In this document: positions 58,801-64,000 of the stretch, piece by piece
Layout: every line of letters starts with the position of its first letter
Position numbering within the stretch: the first letter of the stretch is position 1
NCBI RefSeq assembly: GCF_030052815.1
Contig: NW_026614695.1
Span: forward strand, 280,934 to 344,933
DNA length: 64,000 nucleotides
Direction of reading: 5' to 3'
Origin: Hevea brasiliensis
Lineage: Eukaryota > Streptophyta > Magnoliopsida > Malpighiales > Euphorbiaceae
The notes under the pieces: generated by a model
Seen by the model: only the letters and a program-made list of their open reading frames with translations
The model's database searches: none
Told to the model about the DNA's origin: nothing
Program-made: the position numbers and the translations under genes

Positions 58801-59893
58801 ATTCGACCTCCCCGACCATAGGGAGTTAGAATCTGATTCGACCTCCCCGACCATAGGGAGTTAGAATCACATCGAATATGGCCCTTTCGGATTAGTCTTG
58901 CATAGTTAGTGAGATAAAGATTAATTTTTGAGATACAACATGATTTTTGAGATACATATTGATTTTTGAGATACAGAATGGCTTTTGAATGATAAAGAAT
59001 TGTGATTTCAATTATGACTTATGTATAATTGATTTTGTTGGGATTACCTAAATGGTTAGTTATGAATTGATAAATTGAATTTCATGATCGAAGTCATTTT
59101 ATACAAATGATTCATATTATTGGCAATGAATATTTTGAGTTTTGGAATTTGATGAGTATTCAGATTTCCAAATTATTTACTGTAAATTTGTCAATGTATA
59201 TTGTATTATGTTTTAAATTATAGTTGTGCACCACTGAGTTCACCACTCAGCGATAGCTTTGTATGCTGTCGCAGGTAAGAAGAGCATAGAGCAGTAAGTA
59301 AATTTCCTTGAAGATATATTCAGATTAGCTCCAGGTATATCATAGGTATACCCATGTACATAGGTTTTGATGTATGCATGTAATAATATGTATGTAAATT
59401 ATTTGAGCAGTTGTATAGAAACTCTTGTAAAATATTTTGGTATGTAATTAAATGTAAATTATTGTAAATGTAAATTTGAGATTTCATTTACTTGAATAGT
59501 TTTGTATTATATTTCTTGTATCTCAGTCTTTGAAAAATCACTGCGGATTTGAGTTGAGAAAAATGTTGTGTTGAGAAATATGTTGGAGTTGAGATTTGCA
59601 AATATATATTGAAGTGCTTTTTACAGGTTTTTTGAAGAACTGTTTTATCCAAAATACAGATGGCACTCTGCCAAAATTTTCTGAAACTCCAAATAAGTCA
59701 AATGTGTTAGTTCTATCACTTGATTCACAAAAGTTTTTAACACTGTAAATAGTGCTCACCATCGTAAAAGAAGTAAGAAAAGTTTTGAAAATCCCTTGTA
59801 GTGTATTTAATGGGTTATCAGTAGACGGAGTTGGTAATTCATTAGGTATACTACGGGATCATGTTATACCTTACAGAGGGGTAGGGTGTGACA
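55855..59893 (+). repeat. 3' LTR of Element D
   Basis: It starts TGTAACACCCC. The donor-like site is at 56737, the 35-bp tandem pair at 58801-58870, stem-loops at 59234-59272 and the acceptor-like tttttacag ends at 59626. It ends GTGTGACA before TSD ttgga. There is no gene. Confidence 0.95.
59234..59272 (+). other. Paired stem-loop module, Element D version
   Basis: Stem I is CTGAGT-TCACC-ACTCAG (59234-59250). Stem II is GCGATAGC-TTTGTAT-GCTGTCGC (59250-59272). It follows TTGTGCACCACT. Confidence 0.6.
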
Positions 59894-59898
59894 TTGGA

Positions 59899-61700
59899 CT
59901 TAATCGCTTCTAGGCCTTTCGGGTCATTTTCAGCTGAAACACAACATTTATAGTGTTTCAGTATCTTATTTCACACTAAATCCAATAATGAATTCATAAA
60001 TACATAATTCTAGCCCAACTATGCTTAAACTAACATTCTTGGAAATTTTCATTTTAGAGTTACTATTCATGGTACTATTCAAGTCAATTTGTTGACTTTC
60101 TAAGGCTTAATAGGTATGGGAACTTCAACTTCACCCACATACCACATTTTGGTCACTAAAATTTCAGGTCATTTATACCTGCCTATCTCAAGTTATGACC
60201 AAATGAACAAACACTGTTCATTTGGTCAGTTTGTACAGAGATAGACTGAGATTTTCTAAATTGAGTCAATTTAGTCAATAGGTTTTAGTCACTTTTTGGG
60301 CATGCTTCCTGAATGAAAATTGTGTCATTTAGTGTCTATTTTCATTCCCAATTGGTCTCATACCAATTGGACTTGTAAAATTTCTTTTTTGGTCCTTTAA
60401 AGTTGACTTGGTCATGCTGCCAGCAGCATGACCACACTCAATCCGAATTTGGCCTAAATTCCAACCATTCCAACACACTTCATTTGGTCACAAATGACCA
60501 TTTATTACTTCAAATTAGGTCCAAAACATCATTTACGAGTTTCTCACATTTTTGGTCTCTAAACTCTAATGTCCAAAACCCTAATTCACAAACTCTTGCA
60601 TTTAACTACTTTCAAGCCTTGAGTCATAATTATTCAACACAATTAAGCTCACATGCACTTTCAAATCTATCAAATTCATGCATACATATATCAAACCCTA
60701 GTTGACCGAAATTTCTATCTAGTCCTCCAAATAAGTTTTCTTTTCATTTTATGTTAATTTCTAAGTTCTTGATGCTATACATACACTAATTAAACCAAAA
60801 ATTTGAAGTTTGCATTACTAACCTTAGGTGAAGTCTTTGATCTTCAATTTCTCTCAATTTTCTTCAATTCTTCTCCTTCTAATCTTCCTTCCAAGATTTG
60901 CTTATAATTTTTCTTCAAAAAAAATTAAAGGATTTATGCTGGAATTAATGTTTAGAAAGCTTAAAAATAAGCTTTCACGGAGGAAAATTTAAGAGAGAAC
61001 TTGGGAGAGAGAGAGGCGGCACTTTGAGGAAGATGAAGACTTTTGGTTTATTTTTTTTCTTTTCTTTTCCTTCTTTTATGTCTTATGAAAGACCAAAAAT
61101 TCAATTTAATTAATTTATTAATTATACTATTTATGGCATCATGCATGATGTCATCTTCCTACACCTTTTTCATTTTCTCTTTTTTTTTTTCTATTAGTTC
61201 TTTAATTTAATTCTCGACTCTGAAATTTTCTTTTCTCCGATTTTATTTAACAGTAAGGTCAGGAGTCAGCTCTCAGGGTCAATTGACCAAATCACCCCTC
61301 GCCGGTTCAACTCGATTTGTAAATAATTTAATATTTCTTTCGGCTCCCTGACCTAATTATTTGACTGGCTTAACAGTTCTTTTTCACGATTTTCTCTTTT
61401 CCACTGTGTTCATAATGATCCTAAGGACCACGACGTCACATTTTACGGTTCAAAATTTGAGTTTAAAAAGACTTCGCAGTCGTTCTCGGGAAGGTCACCC
61501 ATCGCTATGACTCTCGACTAGTTTAACTTCTTATGTTCTGCTTTTCTTATTTAGACTTAACTAATTGACAATCACTAATTATTTATGTTTATGGCTTATC
61601 TAGTTGTCTTAAGTTTGGTTCCAATCCCCTTAATTGTCCGGACCGACTCTGGTCATCGAAACAGTATAATTTACTAGACTATGCAAATAGGGATGTTACA
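59899..61700 (-). repeat. 5' LTR of Element C, 5' part (family C)
   Basis: On the minus strand it starts TGTAACATCCC at 61700. The donor-like ctaag|gttagt is at 60822. The CCAATTGG hairpin is at 60348-60370, the inverted repeat ggtcatgctg/cagcatgacc at 60410-60433 and the 14-bp-arm hairpin at 60196-60228. About 240 bp present in the 3' LTR (roughly 42840-43215) is missing near 60161. Confidence 0.92.
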
Positions 61701-62312
61701 TAGGGAGAATCCTAATACCGAGTCAGTGCTATCTGATTGAATAGTTCTATCTTATGAGGTAGTTTACTACAGCTTCCAGCTATTGTGATAGTTTAGCTCT
61801 AGGTCTAATTTTCTAAAAACCATAGGTTCCCAAATTGCCCCTACTGTAGACAGTAGAGCCCCATTCCATCACCACGATACTAACAGGAGAATTCCATGGG
61901 TATTGCAATAGATGGAGCGAGTTTCAATCTGAGCAGAAGCCTTCACAGATACTAACGGGGTAAAACCCACGGGTACCGCTACATGACTCCCTCCTACTTC
62001 CCTAAAGGGTAAGAAAGTCCGGGTATAGGGCTGAAGTGTGTGAGGACATTGTGTAAGTAATCGGTGTGTGAAGGGACATATTTACCTCTTCCCTTTGTGG
62101 TGGAGTTTTTTTTTTTCTACACTTTTTGACGAAAGTTGCTGTGGGAGATAAGACAATCAAAGTGAGCGAAAATGGTTAGAAAGAACAATAACAAATCAAT
62201 ATATCAAGATTTTCGAATTTTGCAAATTAAACCCCCCCTAATTATGATTTCAATTTATGTGAGCATAAAACTAAATCTATTCTTGGACCTCTAAACCAGG
62301 GTATTTAAAAAG
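61701..62312 (-). other. Leader region of a minus-strand Tat/Ogre-like element, remnant
   Basis: It lies downstream (minus strand) of the primer site at 62330-62313. There is no open frame. It includes two related stretches (gatactaacaggagaattccatgggtat near 61888 and a shorter version near 61950), a T-run at 62108-62119 and a C-run at 62231. Element C is inserted at its left end. The assignment rests on the primer site and on the family's typically long non-coding leader. Confidence 0.5.
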
Positions 62313-62330
62313 TCCCCAGTGGAGTCGCCA
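62313..62330 (-). promoter_or_regulatory. tRNA-Arg-type primer-binding site
   Basis: The minus strand reads tggcgactccactgggga. The plus strand resembles the 3' end of a plant tRNA-Arg (…ggagtcgcca), the primer usually reported for Tat/Ogre elements. It lies directly beside an LTR-like edge. Confidence 0.6.
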
Positions 62331-62432
62331 AACTATCGTAAGGTATTTTGTGGTCGCCCGGACGAAGCTCTTCACCGAAGTAGGAAAAGTAAGGAGTTGC
62401 CACTCTAATTTTGAGGGAAATTAAAGAAAATC
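62331..62432 (-). repeat. LTR edge of the Tat/Ogre-like element, cut by Element E
   Basis: About 100 bases follow the primer site on the plus strand (ggagttgccactctaattttgagg is typical of this group). The exact LTR end cannot be fixed without the second LTR. It is interrupted at 62433. Confidence 0.5.
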
Positions 62433-64000
62433 TGTGACACCCCTTACCCGACTACAGTGTAGTCGAGCAAGTTATGCCACTCAGTGTGCCGGAGCACTCT
62501 ATTTTATCTGATTTCATTACAGTCCTTGATTTATTTATTCAAAAACTTTATTGAAGATTTAGGCTATTTTTACTTTTATCAAAATCTAACTAAATTGGAA
62601 ATTTCAAAAATTTTAACGATAATCCGACAAAGTGTCGGCTGTAATTTGGACTAACAGTTCTTCTGAACCTACCAAAGACAATTTCAATATTCACAAGTAT
62701 AATCTCATTATAACTCAAATTCAATTCACATACTAAAATACTTACTTTGAATAGCTTCCATAATCCATAGGTTAATTACATGAGTTTATTTTGTACAAGA
62801 TATACAAATAATTTACAATGTGCTAGGAATGAACAATATACATAACATGTATAAAATGAGCCCTATCTACATGCATTGCTGAGGAGGTGACAATCTTGAA
62901 CTCTTCTGACACTTCTACAGATCTGGACTCCAAAAATCTCAGTCGACAGTCTACTGGTTTTACCTTCAGTACCTGCGCGAGGAAGCAATTCCATCGCGCT
63001 AAGCATTTCTGCTTAGTGGTGCAATAATATAACCAGAAATAATATATACAAGTAAAGAAAGAAATAAATGATAATTCAGATACTCAAGAATCAATTTAAT
63101 TTGGTATGGTATTTCTAGTATCAACGATCTTATATACTAGTTTGTTCCTCTTTGGAAGTGCTTAGTTTATAACTTTTCAGTAATACTAGCAGGTATATAA
63201 TTTATTCTATCTGTATTATATTTCAAGTCTGTACGGTTCTGCAATTTATATTTTTGTTATGTTTCTTTTGCTAATCTATTTTGCTTATTCATTCAATACT
63301 TAATTTAAATGTACTAGATTTTCATTATACTTAACTTAACTTAGCTGCTTAAATTGAATAATACTTTAATTGACTGCCCAAGTAACCTATACTAGACGAC
63401 TGGACTGGATAACGGATCGTTGGCACTGGACATCGCGGTGCCTCGGGCCGTCATACCATGGGATGCAGAACGTCAATCATGTATGCAGTCAGTATGGCTA
63501 AAAAGCCATGATATCACATAATCGGGCATAAAAGCCATGCATACGGGCATAAAAGCCATGAATACGGGCGTAAAGCCATGAATACAGGCATAAAGCCTTT
63601 CGCAGTACTGCTAAAACAATACCCTATTGGCATGCCAAACTATCCAAACCAATCTTGTTAGGTATACTAGGGCATTTGATACTTTAAAATATTAATATAT
63701 TGTGCTTTATGACTTCATTATTTCATGATAAATTTCAATCATAATTCATACATTCATTTGATCATTTATATGATCACAATTCACATCAATTATCCTTTAT
63801 ACCATTGTACTCAAAATACTTCTCCTCTTTACAATAATGAGAACTAATGTCTCATTCATACATTAATATGGTTTATTTATCCATTCATTATGTTATTCAT
63901 ATTGATCCCAATTCTAAACAATGGTTCACATGTACCATTGTATTCAAAACATTTTTCCTTTCTCATTTATACATTCAAGAGTCTACTTATGTAATTACAA
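62433..64000 (-). mobile_element. Element E: family B LTR, minus strand, truncated by the window end
   Basis: It begins tgtgacaccccttacccgac, the reverse complement of the family B LTR end, and follows that LTR for 1568 bp. It contains stem-loops at 62975-63016, here with both stems perfect apart from one bulge, and the 20-bp tandem array at about 63475-63598. The expected TSD is aaatc (62428-62432). Whether this is a full element or a solo LTR lies outside the window. Its CAG/CTG positions are better kept than in Element 3. Confidence 0.93.

Larger units (their letters stand above)
48896..59893 (+). mobile_element. Element D: non-autonomous gypsy element with a rearranged internal region
   Basis: LTRs of 4032 bp (48896-52927) and 4039 bp (55855-59893) enclose 2927 bp. 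The TSD ttgga (48891-48895 and 59894-59898) is exact, and the sister LTR at 42566 shows the empty site. The LTRs share the first kilobase and other blocks with family A but have their own middle. Inside are a capsid-less gag, a protease relic, an old integrase fragment and then a second, fresher integrase-chromodomain. No RT is present. The two LTRs are very similar, so insertion seems fairly recent and needed proteins from elsewhere. Confidence 0.95.
41453..61700 (-). mobile_element. Element C: decayed minus-strand gypsy element (family C LTRs), holding Elements 1 and D
   Basis: On the minus strand: 5' LTR 61700-59899 and 48895-47174 (split by D), primer site 47166-47155, gag about 46989-45720, decayed pol 45719-44788, hairpin and purine tract 44787-44751, and 3' LTR from 44750 to 41453, then cut by Element 1 and leaving the window. 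The assembled 5' LTR is about 3.52 kb. The left TSD is outside; the base after the right end is taggg (61701-61705). It is among the oldest elements here, since it hosts two others and its pol is almost unreadable. Confidence 0.93.

Noticed and set aside
60403..60705. A 100-codon plus-strand frame in the family C LTR.
   Set aside because: It lies antisense inside an LTR, has low complexity, and is not kept open in the sister LTR at 43440-43760.
62104..62120. T-run followed by tctacac as a possible terminator.
   Set aside because: It is a simple homopolymer in a plant repeat with no supporting gene or hairpin.

Overview
The window is plant nuclear DNA made entirely of nested LTR retrotransposons. 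The signs are Ty3/gypsy gag-pol fragments, primer-binding sites matching the 3' end of initiator-Met tRNA, purine tracts before the 3' LTRs, 5-bp target-site duplications (TSDs), very long LTRs (3.5-4.5 kb) and a chromodomain after the integrase. I see no host gene, tRNA, rRNA, CRISPR or bacterial feature. The integrase-chromodomain layout places the coding elements in the plant chromovirus branch (Tekay/Del-like). The species cannot be named from this sequence. || Layout from oldest host to youngest guest. (i) 61701-62432 is a remnant of a minus-strand Tat/Ogre-like element: leader, tRNA-Arg-type primer site and LTR edge. (ii) Element C (minus strand, 41453-61700; its left LTR runs off the window) is inserted in it. 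(iii) Element D (48896-59893, plus strand, TSD ttgga) sits in the 5' LTR of C. (iv) Element 1 (from before base 1 to 41452, plus strand) sits in the 3' LTR of C. (v) Element 1 carries three guests: Element 2 (5762-21593, TSD cagaa) in its RNase H region, Element 3 (21818-32127, TSD tggca) between RNase H and integrase, and a solo LTR of the Element 3 family (34365-38658, TSD attag) in its 3' LTR. (vi) Element 2 carries a reversed solo LTR (11397-15167, TSD tccat) before its reverse transcriptase. (vii) Element E, an LTR of the Element 3 family on the minus strand, starts at 62433 inside the Tat-like LTR. The deepest chain has five levels. || Coding state: Elements 1 and 2 keep most of a gag-protease-RT-RNase H-integrase-chromodomain polyprotein, broken by stops and frameshifts. 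The longest open stretch is the 477-codon integrase-chromodomain of Element 2. Element 3 keeps only gag. C keeps gag plus a decayed pol. D keeps a gag without its capsid domain, a decayed protease, and two integrase pieces in tandem. C, D and 3 must have moved using proteins supplied by other copies. || Three things stand out. First, all four LTR families carry, in the same context, two adjacent stem-loops whose stem sequences differ but whose pairing is kept. Second, the same LTRs share a splice donor-like site 860-882 bp from the LTR start and an acceptor-like site 233-283 bp from its end. They would define a 2.4-3.4 kb intron that contains the stem-loops, so the module would be present only in unspliced genomic RNA, as a retroviral packaging signal is. 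Third, many differences between copies, and several frameshifts, fall at CAG/CTG trinucleotides as loss or shuffling of one base. That looks like a base-calling artefact at CHG-methylated sites, so some apparent gene breaks may not be real.
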